Assembly: GCF_011764445.1 (NCBI RefSeq)
Contig: NZ_BLPG01000001.1
Coordinates: forward strand, 3,410,001-3,474,000
Source: Phytohabitans rumicis
Lineage (GTDB): Bacteria; Actinomycetota; Actinomycetes; Mycobacteriales; Micromonosporaceae
Length of the DNA stretch: 64,000 bases
Direction: 5' to 3'
Within the stretch, counting starts at the first letter, position 1; the number at the start of each line of letters is the position of its first letter. The position numbers and the translations under genes are program-made. Below are positions 26,613-34,141 of the stretch, piece after piece. A model generated the notes under the pieces. It saw only the letters and a list, made by a program, of their open reading frames with translations. It made no database searches and had not been told where the DNA came from.

Positions 26613-27536
26613 ATGGCCCGGTACGCCGATGATCTGTCCCTCGCCCACGTGCTCGCCGACACCGCCGACTCGATCTCGATGGCCCGGTTTCGGGCACTTG
26701 ACCTGCATGTGGAGTCAAAGCCGGATCTGACCCCGGTGTCCGATGCCGACACGGCGGTGGAGCGGGCCCTGCGCGCCACCCTCGCCCGCACCCGCCCGCG
26801 CGACGCCGTGCTGGGCGAGGAGTACGGCGTGACCGAGGCCCCCGCCGGCCCCGGCACCCGGCAGTGGGTGATCGACCCCATCGACGGCACGAAGAACTTC
26901 ATCCGCGGCGTCCCGATCTGGGCCACCCTGATCGCGCTCATGGAGGGCGACCAGCCGGTGGTGGGCCTGGTCTCCGCGCCTGCGCTGGGGCGCCGCTGGT
27001 GGGGCGCCACCGGCCACGGCGCGTACGCCGGCCGGCACACCGCCGCGGCCACGCCGATCAAGGTGTCGGGCGTTAACCGGCTCGCCGACGCCAGCTTCTG
27101 CTACTCCGATCTGGGCGGCTGGGAGGAGAACGGCCGCCTCGGCGCCGTACTCAACATCATCCGCCAGACCTGGCGAAACCGGGCATACGGCGACTTTTAC
27201 GGCTATATGCTGGTCGCTGAGGGTGCCGTGGACGCGATGGTCGAGCCCGAGCTGTCCCTGTGGGACGTGGCCGCCCTGGTGCCGATCGTCACCGAGGCCG
27301 GCGGCACGTTCACCGACGTGGCCGGGCGAGCCGGCCCGGCCGGCGGCAGCGCCGTAGCCACCAACGGCAAGCTCCACTCCGACCTCCTAGACCGCCTAAA
27401 CGCCCCCGGCATAACCCCCTCTAGCCCCCACTCCTCCCCTCCCTCCCCGCTCTCTCTCCGCGCCCGCTCTCTCTCCTCGCCGATCAAGGGCATATGGCCG
27501 TGCTTTGATCTCCAAACCACGGCCATATGCCCTTGA
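26613..27536 (+). CDS. hisN: histidinol-phosphatase of the inositol monophosphatase family
   Basis: Metal-binding motifs are EEYG (about 70), DPIDGTKNFIRG (about 88-99) and WDVAALVPIVTEAGG near 220, so this is the IMPase fold acting as HisN, which removes phosphate from histidinol phosphate. Mycobacterial HisN has about 260 residues. As written the frame runs 307 residues because it continues through low-complexity DNA into palindromic repeat copy 2, which supplies the TGA at 27534-27536. One extra C in the run at 27415-27419 would instead stop it at a TAG ending at 27424 (270 residues), which I think is the true end. Confidence 0.85.
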   Translation: MARYADDLSLAHVLADTADSISMARFRALDLHVESKPDLTPVSDADTAVERALRATLARTRPRDAVLGEEYGVTEAPAGPGTRQWVIDPIDGTKNFIRGVPIWATLIALMEGDQPVVGLVSAPALGRRWWGATGHGAYAGRHTAAATPIKVSGVNRLADASFCYSDLGGWEENGRLGAVLNIIRQTWRNRAYGDFYGYMLVAEGAVDAMVEPELSLWDVAALVPIVTEAGGTFTDVAGRAGPAGGSAVATNGKLHSDLLDRLNAPGITPSSPHSSPPSPLSLRARSLSSPIKGIWPCFDLQTTAICP

Positions 27537-27560
27537 TCGGCACGAAAGTCCTTGATCGGC
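27480..27560. repeat. intergenic palindromic repeat, copy 2
   Basis: The core 27482-27538 has perfect 21-bp arms (GATCAAGGGCATATGGCCGT plus G, and its inverse) around a loop CTTTGATCTCCAAAC. A trailing half unit CCTTGATCGGC follows. The stop of hisN as written lies in its right arm. Confidence 0.85.
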
Positions 27561-27596
27561 GGGTCATCCCCCTCAAGCGCCGTGCCTCAACCACGG

Positions 27597-27658
27597 CGGT
27601 GATCATGGAGTTAGCGCCCGGGAGAGCGCTCCCTCCGCCGCTAACTCCATGATCACCG
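27597..27658. repeat. inverted repeat with 20-bp perfect arms
   Basis: CGGTGATCATGGAGTTAGCG (27597-27616) and CGCTAACTCCATGATCACCG (27639-27658) are exact inverse complements around a 22-base spacer that itself contains GAGCGCTC. Its sequence is unrelated to the GATCAAGGG family. Confidence 0.8.
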
Positions 27659-27708
27659 CAGGTCGACGTCGAGCCACCACGCCCGCCCCAGCGCGTCCAT
27701 GATCCGCG

Positions 27709-27766
27709 CAATGTCCCCGAAGTTGCTGCTTCCCGGCGGCGGGAGCCAGCAACTTCCCTGACATTG
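27709..27766. repeat. two-step inverted repeat
   Basis: The outer arms CAATGTC (27709-27715) and GACATTG (27760-27766) enclose inner arms GAAGTTGCTG (27719-27728) and CAGCAACTTC (27747-27756). It directly follows the preceding hairpin. Confidence 0.6.
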
Positions 27767-27880
27767 CTGCTTCCACGCGCCACGGCACCCCGGCTCGGGC
27801 CACGCGGGCCTGCGCACGCACGAACCCCAAACGCAGCCGCGCCTACTCACCACCTGGACACGCCCACGGCCACCCCGAAC

Positions 27881-27970
27881 GCGTCGATCAAGGACTTTCG
27901 CGTCGATCAAGGACAAATGGTCGTGGATCGGAGATCAAAGCACGGCCATATGCCCTTGATCGACGCAGAG
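27881..27970. repeat. intergenic palindromic repeat, copy 3, with reversed loop
   Basis: Core 27904-27961. The left arm is like copies 4 and 5 (AAATGGTCGTG), the right arm is like copy 2 (CACGGCCATATG), and the loop GATCGGAGATCAAAG is the inverse complement of the loop in copies 1, 4 and (one change) 5. It therefore looks like a mosaic or a loop inversion. A half unit GATCAAGGACTTTCG precedes it. Confidence 0.75.
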
Positions 27971-28102
27971 AGCGGCAGAGTGAGCGGCAGAGAGAGAGGC
28001 AGGGAGAGGGTGACGCGGCGTGCGGGGTGGGGAGGATGGTGGGGCCTGCGGGGCGGGCACGGCGTGGAGGCGATGGCTAGACAATCCAGCTAGCATCGCC
28101 GG

Positions 28103-29002
28103 GTGGCGTCCACTGGCGGTTGGTGTTTCCTCGCGGCGATGATCCTCGCGTACGGCGTAGCCAACCTCCTGCAGTCCGTAGCCGCCACCCGTACGACCTG
28201 CCACCACACCTTCGACCCCGGGCTGCTCCTGCGCCTGGCCAGCCACCGCACCTACCTCGTCGGCCTCGGCTGCCAGATGCTCGGCTTCGTGCTCGCCTTC
28301 CTCGCGCGGCGTGATCTGCCACTCTTTCTGGTGCAGGCGAGCGTGGCCGCCGGGCTGGGCGTGACGGCCATTCTCGGCGTACTCCTCCTGAAGTGGCGCC
28401 TGCCCGCCGCGGAGGTCGGGCTGTTGGTCCTGCTCTTCGGCGGCATCAGCGCGCTTGTGCTGGCCGCTCAGCCGGCGCCGTCGCGGCAGCTCGGGCCCGC
28501 GGGCCAGGCCGCGCTCGTGATCGCGGTCGCGGTGATCGGCACGTTGGGCTTCTTCGCGGTACGTCTGCACGGGGCGCCCGGGTCCGTGGCGCTCGGCTCG
28601 CTGGCGGGGCTGGCGTTCTCCGGGGCCGCGGTTGCCGCCCGGCCGCTCGCGGCGGTGCACTCGGTCGACGCGCTGGTGATCAACCCGCTGCTGTACATCC
28701 TGATCGCCCACTCTCTGGTCGGCCAGTTGCTGCTGGGGCTGGCGATGCAGCGGGGCTCGACGACGGCCGCGGTCGCCGCGATGGACGCCGCGGGCGCGGT
28801 GCCCGCCGCGATCATCGGGCTGCTGTTTCTCGGCGACCGGATCTGGCCGGGGCGGGAGTGGCTGGCGGCCGTCGGCTTCATGATCACCCTCGCGGCTGTC
28901 ATCGGGCTGACCCGGTACGCCGAACCGCAGCACCACCACGAGGTCGCTCCCGCGCGCCGGCGGGTGACGCTGCCCAGGCCGGTGCCCGCGACCCGCCGAT
29001 AG
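28103..29002 (+). CDS. DMT/EamA-like integral membrane transporter
   Basis: 299 residues from GTG 28103, with about nine or ten hydrophobic spans, short loops and a basic tail (PARRRVTLPRP). The internal spacing of spans and GDRIWPGREW before the last span recall drug/metabolite transporters with two EamA repeats, as does VAAMDAAGAVPAAIIGLLFL. Substrate unknown. It stands alone: repeats lie upstream and an RsbW-like gene starts 47 bases downstream. Confidence 0.7.
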   Translation: MASTGGWCFLAAMILAYGVANLLQSVAATRTTCHHTFDPGLLLRLASHRTYLVGLGCQMLGFVLAFLARRDLPLFLVQASVAAGLGVTAILGVLLLKWRLPAAEVGLLVLLFGGISALVLAAQPAPSRQLGPAGQAALVIAVAVIGTLGFFAVRLHGAPGSVALGSLAGLAFSGAAVAARPLAAVHSVDALVINPLLYILIAHSLVGQLLLGLAMQRGSTTAAVAAMDAAGAVPAAIIGLLFLGDRIWPGREWLAAVGFMITLAAVIGLTRYAEPQHHHEVAPARRRVTLPRPVPATRR

Positions 29003-29049
29003 TGACGCGGGCGCATGGCCTGGACCGGAACGGGTAAGAGTCACGTCAG

Positions 29050-29436
29050 GTGACCGATATGCAGAGTGCTGGGACGACGACGCTGAACTTCACCCTGAAC
29101 CCGGTGGTGGAGGCGGCCCGACAGGCCCGCGCGCTCGTCACGGACGCGTGTGGCCAGTGGCACCGGCCGGATCTGGCCGAATCAGCTCATCTCGCCATAA
29201 CCGAGCTGGTCAACAACGTGGTAGCGCACGCCCGTACGCCGATGCGGGTGGACCTCGCCTTGCGGGACGGGGAGCTGTACATCGCCGTACGCGATTACTC
29301 GCACGAGCCACCGCGCCCCAGCGTCCCGACCCTGAGCGGGGGGCGTGGCCTGCTGGTGGTCGAGGGCGTGGCGCGCCGCTGGGGCTGCACCCCGCGCCGG
29401 GACGGCAAGGTGGTCTGGGCGGTGATCGGCGGCTAG
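29050..29436 (+). CDS. RsbW-like ATP-binding anti-sigma/regulatory protein
   Basis: 128 residues from GTG 29050 (ATG 29059 also possible). A single GHKL domain with N box AITELVNNVVAHA (about 49-61), a D box AVRDYSHEPPRP and the G region GGRGLLVVEGVARRWG, as in Streptomyces single-domain HATPase_c_2 regulators. These often act on anti-sigma antagonists. Its stop overlaps that of the convergent response regulator by four bases. It flanks the signalling island at 29-33 kb. Confidence 0.8.
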   Translation: MTDMQSAGTTTLNFTLNPVVEAARQARALVTDACGQWHRPDLAESAHLAITELVNNVVAHARTPMRVDLALRDGELYIAVRDYSHEPPRPSVPTLSGGRGLLVVEGVARRWGCTPRRDGKVVWAVIGG

Positions 29437-30089
29437 TCGGACGAGTCCAGCCCGCGCTCGATCGCGTACCGGGTCAGCTCCACCCGGTTGTGCAGGTGCA
29501 GCTTGCCCAGCGTGTTCTGCACGTGGTTCTGCACGGTGCGGTGGGACAGGCCGAGCCGGGCGGCGATCTGCTTGTACGACAGGCCCTTGGCGACCAGCCG
29601 CAGCACCTCGGTCTCCCGCTCGGTCAACTGTGGTGCTCCGTCGTCGGCGGCCCGGCCGCCCGGATGCACGGCCAGCCGCCGGTACTCGCCGAGCACCAGG
29701 CCCGCCAGCCCAGGCGTGAAGACGGCGTCGCCGGCGGCCGTGCGGCGTACCGCCTCCAGGAACTCCTGCTGCCCCGCCGACTTGACCAGGTAGCCGGTGG
29801 CGCCCGCCTTGACCGCGTCGAGCACGCTCTGCTCCTCGCCGCTGGCGGACAGCATCAGGATCCGCACCTCCGGCACCACCGCCGCCAGGCCACGGATCAC
29901 CTCGACGCCGGAAATGTCGGGCAATTGCAGGTCGAGCACGACCACGTCCGGCCGGGCCGCACCGGCGATGCGCACCGCCTGCCGGCCCTCCCCGGTGGTC
30001 GCCACGACCTCGTAGCCCGCCTCGGTCAGGTCGCGTGCCACGCCCTGCCGCCACATCGGGTGGTCATCGACCACCATCACCCGCGTCAC
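29433..30089 (-). CDS. NarL/LuxR-type response regulator
   Basis: 218 residues from GTG 30089, which overlaps the kinase TGA (GTGA). The receiver domain has acidic pocket DDH, phospho-acceptor Asp53 in VVVLDLQLP, and Lys in YLVKSA. The output domain is LuxR-type (LTERETEVLRLVAKGLSYKQ, then RTVQNHVQNTLGKL). Directly downstream of its cognate histidine kinase. Target genes unknown. Confidence 0.93.
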   Translation of the reverse strand: MTRVMVVDDHPMWRQGVARDLTEAGYEVVATTGEGRQAVRIAGAARPDVVVLDLQLPDISGVEVIRGLAAVVPEVRILMLSASGEEQSVLDAVKAGATGYLVKSAGQQEFLEAVRRTAAGDAVFTPGLAGLVLGEYRRLAVHPGGRAADDGAPQLTERETEVLRLVAKGLSYKQIAARLGLSHRTVQNHVQNTLGKLHLHNRVELTRYAIERGLDSSD

Positions 30090-31210
30090 GCGCCCACCCT
30101 AAGCCGCAGCTCCACCTCCGTGCCCTCCCCGGGTACCGAGACGATCTCCACCGACCCGCCCAGCTCGGCGATCCGGCCGCGGATGGACTGCGCCACGCCC
30201 AGCCGGCCCTGCCCGGCGGCCTCGGCGAGCCGCCCGGCGGGGATGCCCGGCCCGTCGTCGCGTACCGACACGGTGACGCCGCCGGCCTCCTCCTCGAGCA
30301 GCACCCATGCCCGGGTCTGCGGGCCACAGTGGCGTCCCACGTTGTCCAGCGCCGCCCCGACGGCGGCCCCGATCTCGCGGGCGACGCGGGTCGGCAGCCG
30401 TACCGGGGTGGCCGGCACCGCCACCGACACCGTCGTCGCCGCGTGCGCCTGGAGGAGCACGCGGAGATCGACGTCGGAGTCGACGCCGGACAGCGGCGTG
30501 GCGATCAGCGACCGCAGCGCCGCCTCCTGCTCACCGGCGAGCCGGGCCAGCTCGCCGGCCTCCCCGCCCAGGTGCGCGCCGCGCCGCTGGACCAGCGCCA
30601 GCACCTGGAGCACCGAGTCGTGGATGCCGCGCGCCAGCCGGTCCCGCTCGCGCGTCGCGGCCTCCAGCTCCACCGCGCGCTGCATCCGCTGCTCGGACTC
30701 CACCGCGAGCCGGGCGACATGGCCGACCGCCACCCCGGCGAGCAGCATCAGCATCAGGCCGGTGACCGAGGATTGCGTCAGCTTCGCGCGTACCGTCAAA
30801 TCGGCGGCACCGACGATCAAGGCCGCGGTGGCCCCACGACGGCGGCCGCCGGACACCGCCCAGCTCAGCACCGGACCGGCCTGCCAGGCGACGGCGAGCG
30901 ACGCCGCCCCGGCGTCGAGCGCCGCGCGGCCCACGACCCACGGCGAGGCCAGGAGCACGGCGAGCGTCACCGCCAGGTCCGCGATCAGCAGCGGCCACCG
31001 CCGCCACTCCGGACGCGAGTACAGGTACGCGGCGGCCAGCGACCACCCCACGAGTACGACCAGCGCCGGCACCGCCGCGAGCGGGTGCGCGTAGCCGCCG
31101 GCGTTGAGCGCGACCATCGCGATGGCGTACGCCACCGAGGCGAAGCGGAACACGGCGATCGCGCGCCACAGCGGCCCCTGGAAGGTGCCGGGTGTGGACC
31201 CCGCGGCCAT
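30086..31210 (-). CDS. membrane sensor histidine kinase, NarL-partner type
   Basis: 374 residues from ATG 31210, sharing one base with the stop of the upstream phosphatase gene (TAATG). There are five or six N-terminal membrane spans (about 15-165), then a coiled segment with dimerisation box RDRLARGIHDSVLQVLAL (His phospho-acceptor). The HATPase domain shows VSVRDDGPGIPAGR and a C-terminal GTEVELRL. The design matches the MacS-like family that senses membrane signals. Paired with the LuxR regulator by a four-base overlap. Confidence 0.9.
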   Translation of the reverse strand: MAAGSTPGTFQGPLWRAIAVFRFASVAYAIAMVALNAGGYAHPLAAVPALVVLVGWSLAAAYLYSRPEWRRWPLLIADLAVTLAVLLASPWVVGRAALDAGAASLAVAWQAGPVLSWAVSGGRRRGATAALIVGAADLTVRAKLTQSSVTGLMLMLLAGVAVGHVARLAVESEQRMQRAVELEAATRERDRLARGIHDSVLQVLALVQRRGAHLGGEAGELARLAGEQEAALRSLIATPLSGVDSDVDLRVLLQAHAATTVSVAVPATPVRLPTRVAREIGAAVGAALDNVGRHCGPQTRAWVLLEEEAGGVTVSVRDDGPGIPAGRLAEAAGQGRLGVAQSIRGRIAELGGSVEIVSVPGEGTEVELRLRVGA

Positions 31211-32547
31211 TACCGGGGTACGGCGCGGAGCGCCAGCACACAGGTGTCGTCATCCGGGTTGGCGGGTTCGAGCCGGGCCAGCAGCTCTTGCAGCGGCAGC
31301 TCGGCCGAGCCGTTGACCGTACGCAGCAACGGTCCGAGCCAGTCGGTCTCGAACGTCCCCCGCCGCTCGATCAGGCCGTCGGTGAACAGCAGCATGGTGT
31401 CCCCGGCCGCGAGCGCGGTGGTGGCGGTGGCGTACCGGGCGGAGCGCACCGCCCCGACGAGCATGCCGGCCGGGCGGTCCAGCACCGCGGCGCCGTCGGC
31501 GGTGAGCATGATCGGCGGCGGGTGCCCGGCCTGCGCCCAGGTCACCGACGACGTCTGCGGGTCGAAGCGGGCCACCGCCACGGTCGCCATGGGCCGGCTG
31601 GGGTCGTCACACGCCATGCGGTTGAGGTATTCGAGCAGCTCGGCCGGATCGGTGGTGGTCACCGCCAGGGCGGCCAGCGCATGCCGGAGCCGCGCCATGG
31701 TGGCCGCCGCCGACATGCCGTGCCCGGCGACGTCGCCGACCGCGAGCAGGGTGCGGTCGCCGGGCAGGTGGACCAGGTCGAACCAGTCCCCGCCCACCCG
31801 CGCGGTCTCCTCGGCCGGCTGGTAGCGCACCGCGGCCCGCAGCCCGGGGCAGCGGATCGTGCCGGCCGGCAGCGGCTGGATGACCTGCTGGAGGGCGGCC
31901 ACGACGCGGTGCTCGGTCTGCAGGCTGCGCTGCCGCTCGACCAGTTTCGCCTCGACGTCGGCCAGCCGGACCCGGTCGTGTCCGGCCTCGAAGACGGTGA
32001 CGTCCTGGATGACTCCGTACACCTTGCGGGCCCGGCCGCCCAGCCCGCGCTCCGCCTCGAAGACGGCCCGCAGGTACTTCACCCCGCTCGGGACGGTGAT
32101 CCGGAACGTGAGGTCGATCGGCTGTGCGTCGCCGAGCAGCAGTTGGGCCGCCTTGCCCACCCTGTCGACATCGTCGGGGTGGACGTACTCGCCGCCCGCC
32201 GCCAGGCTCGCCGGCCCGGCCGCCCGCTCCCGCTCGAAGATCTCGAAGAGGTGGTCGGACCAGTCGACGGTGTCGCTGGTCAGGTCCCATTCCGCCCAGC
32301 CCAGGTTGCCCAGCCGCTCGGTACGCGCGAGGCGCTCGGCGTAGCGCTCGGCCTCGCCGTTGGGGGACGTCGCCGGGTCGAACACCTCACTCGGCGCCGC
32401 CATCGCCAGCACCGCCACCGCCGCCTCGGGCAGGTCCACTCCGTACCGGGCGGCGAGCCGGTCCAGGTGCGCCCGAGCCTGCGCCGCGTCGCAGCTCAAC
32501 CGGCGGCGGATCACCTCGACGGCCCTCATCACGGTGCTGTCCGGCAC
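31210..32547 (-). CDS. ANTAR-like/PAS/SpoIIE PP2C-type serine phosphatase
   Basis: 445 residues. Residues 5-50 resemble an ANTAR RNA-binding helix bundle (AVEVIRRRLSCDAAQARAHL). A PAS fold (about 75-190) follows, with LGWAEWDLTSD and YLRAVFEAERG, then a coiled linker, then the SpoIIE phosphatase (about 235-440) with metal ligands in GGDWFDL, VGDVAGHG and LFTDGLIERR. SpoIIE/RsbU enzymes dephosphorylate STAS anti-sigma antagonists. It shares its stop with the kinase start, so phosphatase, kinase and response regulator form one unit. The ANTAR reading is the least certain part. Confidence 0.85.
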   Translation of the reverse strand: MPDSTVMRAVEVIRRRLSCDAAQARAHLDRLAARYGVDLPEAAVAVLAMAAPSEVFDPATSPNGEAERYAERLARTERLGNLGWAEWDLTSDTVDWSDHLFEIFERERAAGPASLAAGGEYVHPDDVDRVGKAAQLLLGDAQPIDLTFRITVPSGVKYLRAVFEAERGLGGRARKVYGVIQDVTVFEAGHDRVRLADVEAKLVERQRSLQTEHRVVAALQQVIQPLPAGTIRCPGLRAAVRYQPAEETARVGGDWFDLVHLPGDRTLLAVGDVAGHGMSAAATMARLRHALAALAVTTTDPAELLEYLNRMACDDPSRPMATVAVARFDPQTSSVTWAQAGHPPPIMLTADGAAVLDRPAGMLVGAVRSARYATATTALAAGDTMLLFTDGLIERRGTFETDWLGPLLRTVNGSAELPLQELLARLEPANPDDDTCVLALRAVPR

Positions 32548-32604
32548 TCACTGACCATCCCACACGGCGTCCAGCAGCGGCGACACTGTCGCCGCTTCGG
32601 TACG

Positions 32605-33011
32605 GTGGGCGCATCGAGACGCTGCTCGCCGAAACCTTCGAACGCAGTCAGGTGACCCAGCTGCGGCACGCCGTCGCGTCGTGCGTGGCCGCCGCGGGCC
32701 TGGTCGGGCAGCGGCTCGACGACTTCGTCCTCGCCGTCAACGAGCTGATCACGAACGCCGTACGGCATGGCGGTGGCACCGGCCAGATCCGGCTCTGGCG
32801 CGCCGACGGCACCCTCGAGTGCGAGGTCTCCGACGCCGGAAACGGCTTCGACGGCGGCGCGCCGACCGACAGCCGGCCGGCACCGGACTCGCCGAGCGGC
32901 TGGGGGCTGTGGCTGGCGCGCCGGCTCAGCGACCACATGGACGTACGCACCGGGCCGGACGGCACGACGGTACGGATCAGCACGACGCTAGCCGAAGAGC
33001 GCGCTCACTGA
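32605..33011 (+). CDS. RsbW-like ATP-binding protein, start uncertain
   Basis: A GHKL domain with N box LAVNELITNAVRHGGG, D box VSDAGNGFDGG and G box GWGLWLARRLSDHM. Homologous residues begin before the first in-frame start (GTG 32652), and GTG 32605 is one base out of frame. Adding one G at 32606-32609 would give about 135 residues starting MGRIETLL, in line with the other breaks here. It diverges from the SpoIIE phosphatase gene with about 57 bases between, a natural pairing for partner-switching control. The end overlaps prs by 24 bases. Confidence 0.72.
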
Positions 33012-33926
33012 CTCGCCATTGTGGATACGACGCATCGCCTCGGCGAGCGCCGGCGCCACCGAGAGCACCCGCAGCTTGGGCACCCGCTTCGTGGCCGGGA
33101 TCGGCACGGTGTTGGTGCACACGATCTCGAGCACGCCGTCCTGCTCGCTGAGCCGGTCCAGCGCGCCGCTGGAGAAGAGCCCGTGCGTACAGGCGAGCCG
33201 GATCGAGCGGACCTTCAGCTCGCGCAGGTGATCCATCAGCTCGATGGCGGTGCTGCCCTTGGCGATCTCGTCGTCCAGCACGATCACGTCGCGGTCCACC
33301 ACGTCGCCGATCACCGCGCTGATCTGCACCCGGTCGTCGGGGAAGCGCTGCTTGGCGCCGGCTGCCACCGGCGTACCGATCATGCGGGCGAAGTGCGACG
33401 CCTCCTTGGCGTTGCCGAGGTCCGGCGAGACAACGACGGCATCGGTGAGGTCGTACTGCCGGAAGTGGGCGGCCAGCTCGCGCAGGGCGTGCAGGTGGTC
33501 GACCGGCATGCTGAAGAAGCCGTGCACCTGCGGGGAGTGCAGCGTCATGGCCAGCACGCGGTCGGCGCCCGCGGTCGCCAGCAGGTCCGCCACCAGGCGC
33601 GCGCCGATCGAGATGCGCGGCTCGTCCTTCTTGTCCGAACGGGCGTACGCGTAGTGCGGCATCACCACCGTGATCCGCCCCGCCGAGGCGCCCCGGGCCG
33701 CGTCCAGCATCAGCAACAGCTCGACCAGGTGCTCCTGTACGGGCGGGACGAGCGGCTGGATGAGGAAGACGTCCCGCTCCCGGCAGTTCGCTTCGAGCTG
33801 CACCTCCAGGCAGTCGTTCGCGAAGCGGGAGACACGTACGGGGTGCAGCGGGACGCCGAGGTGGGCGCAGATCTCCTCCGCCAGTTCGGGATGGGCAGTA
33901 CCACTAAAGACCGCGATGTCACGCAC
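32988..33926 (-). CDS. prs: ribose-phosphate pyrophosphokinase (PRPP synthase)
   Basis: 312 residues from GTG 33926. It contains FSGTAHPELA, the ATP/Mg loop PHYAYARSDKKDEPR, VSPDLGNAKEA and a PRPP loop DDEIAKGST at 218-226. The canonical loop is DDxxxTGGT, so a Lys replaces Thr, marking this as the less common actinobacterial form. It makes PRPP from ribose-5-phosphate and ATP for purine, pyrimidine, histidine and decaprenyl-phosphoarabinose synthesis. Another canonical prs probably exists elsewhere. Confidence 0.85.
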   Translation of the reverse strand: MRDIAVFSGTAHPELAEEICAHLGVPLHPVRVSRFANDCLEVQLEANCRERDVFLIQPLVPPVQEHLVELLLMLDAARGASAGRITVVMPHYAYARSDKKDEPRISIGARLVADLLATAGADRVLAMTLHSPQVHGFFSMPVDHLHALRELAAHFRQYDLTDAVVVSPDLGNAKEASHFARMIGTPVAAGAKQRFPDDRVQISAVIGDVVDRDVIVLDDEIAKGSTAIELMDHLRELKVRSIRLACTHGLFSSGALDRLSEQDGVLEIVCTNTVPIPATKRVPKLRVLSVAPALAEAMRRIHNGESVSALFG

Positions 33927-34023
33927 AGTCCGAATCTTAGTTGCCCTCCCCCGCGCGCAGCCCACCTCCCACCCACCCCTCACCCCCGCCCCGCGCGCCC
34001 CTCGCGCGTCCTCCTTGCGCGCG

Positions 34024-34141
34024 CCGATCAAGGCCCGCCTCGTCGATCAAGGGTTTTTGCGTCGATCAAGGGCAAATGGTCGCGCTTTGATCTCCGATCC
34101 ACGACCGTTTGCCCTTGATCGACGCAAAAACCCTTGATCGG
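34024..34141. repeat. intergenic palindromic repeat, copy 4 (most complete)
   Basis: Core 34064-34120 with loop CTTTGATCTCCGATC. The outer arms GATCAAGGGTTTTTGCGTC (34045-34063) and GACGCAAAAACCCTTGATC (34121-34139) are exact inverse complements. A further half unit GCCGATCAAGGC lies at the left edge. The C-terminus of the neighbouring MFS gene reads through it. Confidence 0.88.

Larger units (their letters stand above)
27537..28102. other. 566-base intergenic region filled with inverted repeats
   Basis: No gene between hisN and the transporter. It holds the end of palindrome copy 2, a 20-bp-arm inverted repeat (27597-27658), another two-step inverted repeat (27709-27766), palindrome copy 3 (27881-27970), then a purine-rich stretch of GAGAG repeats up to about 28015. 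The open frames seen here are by-products of these repeats. Confidence 0.7.
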
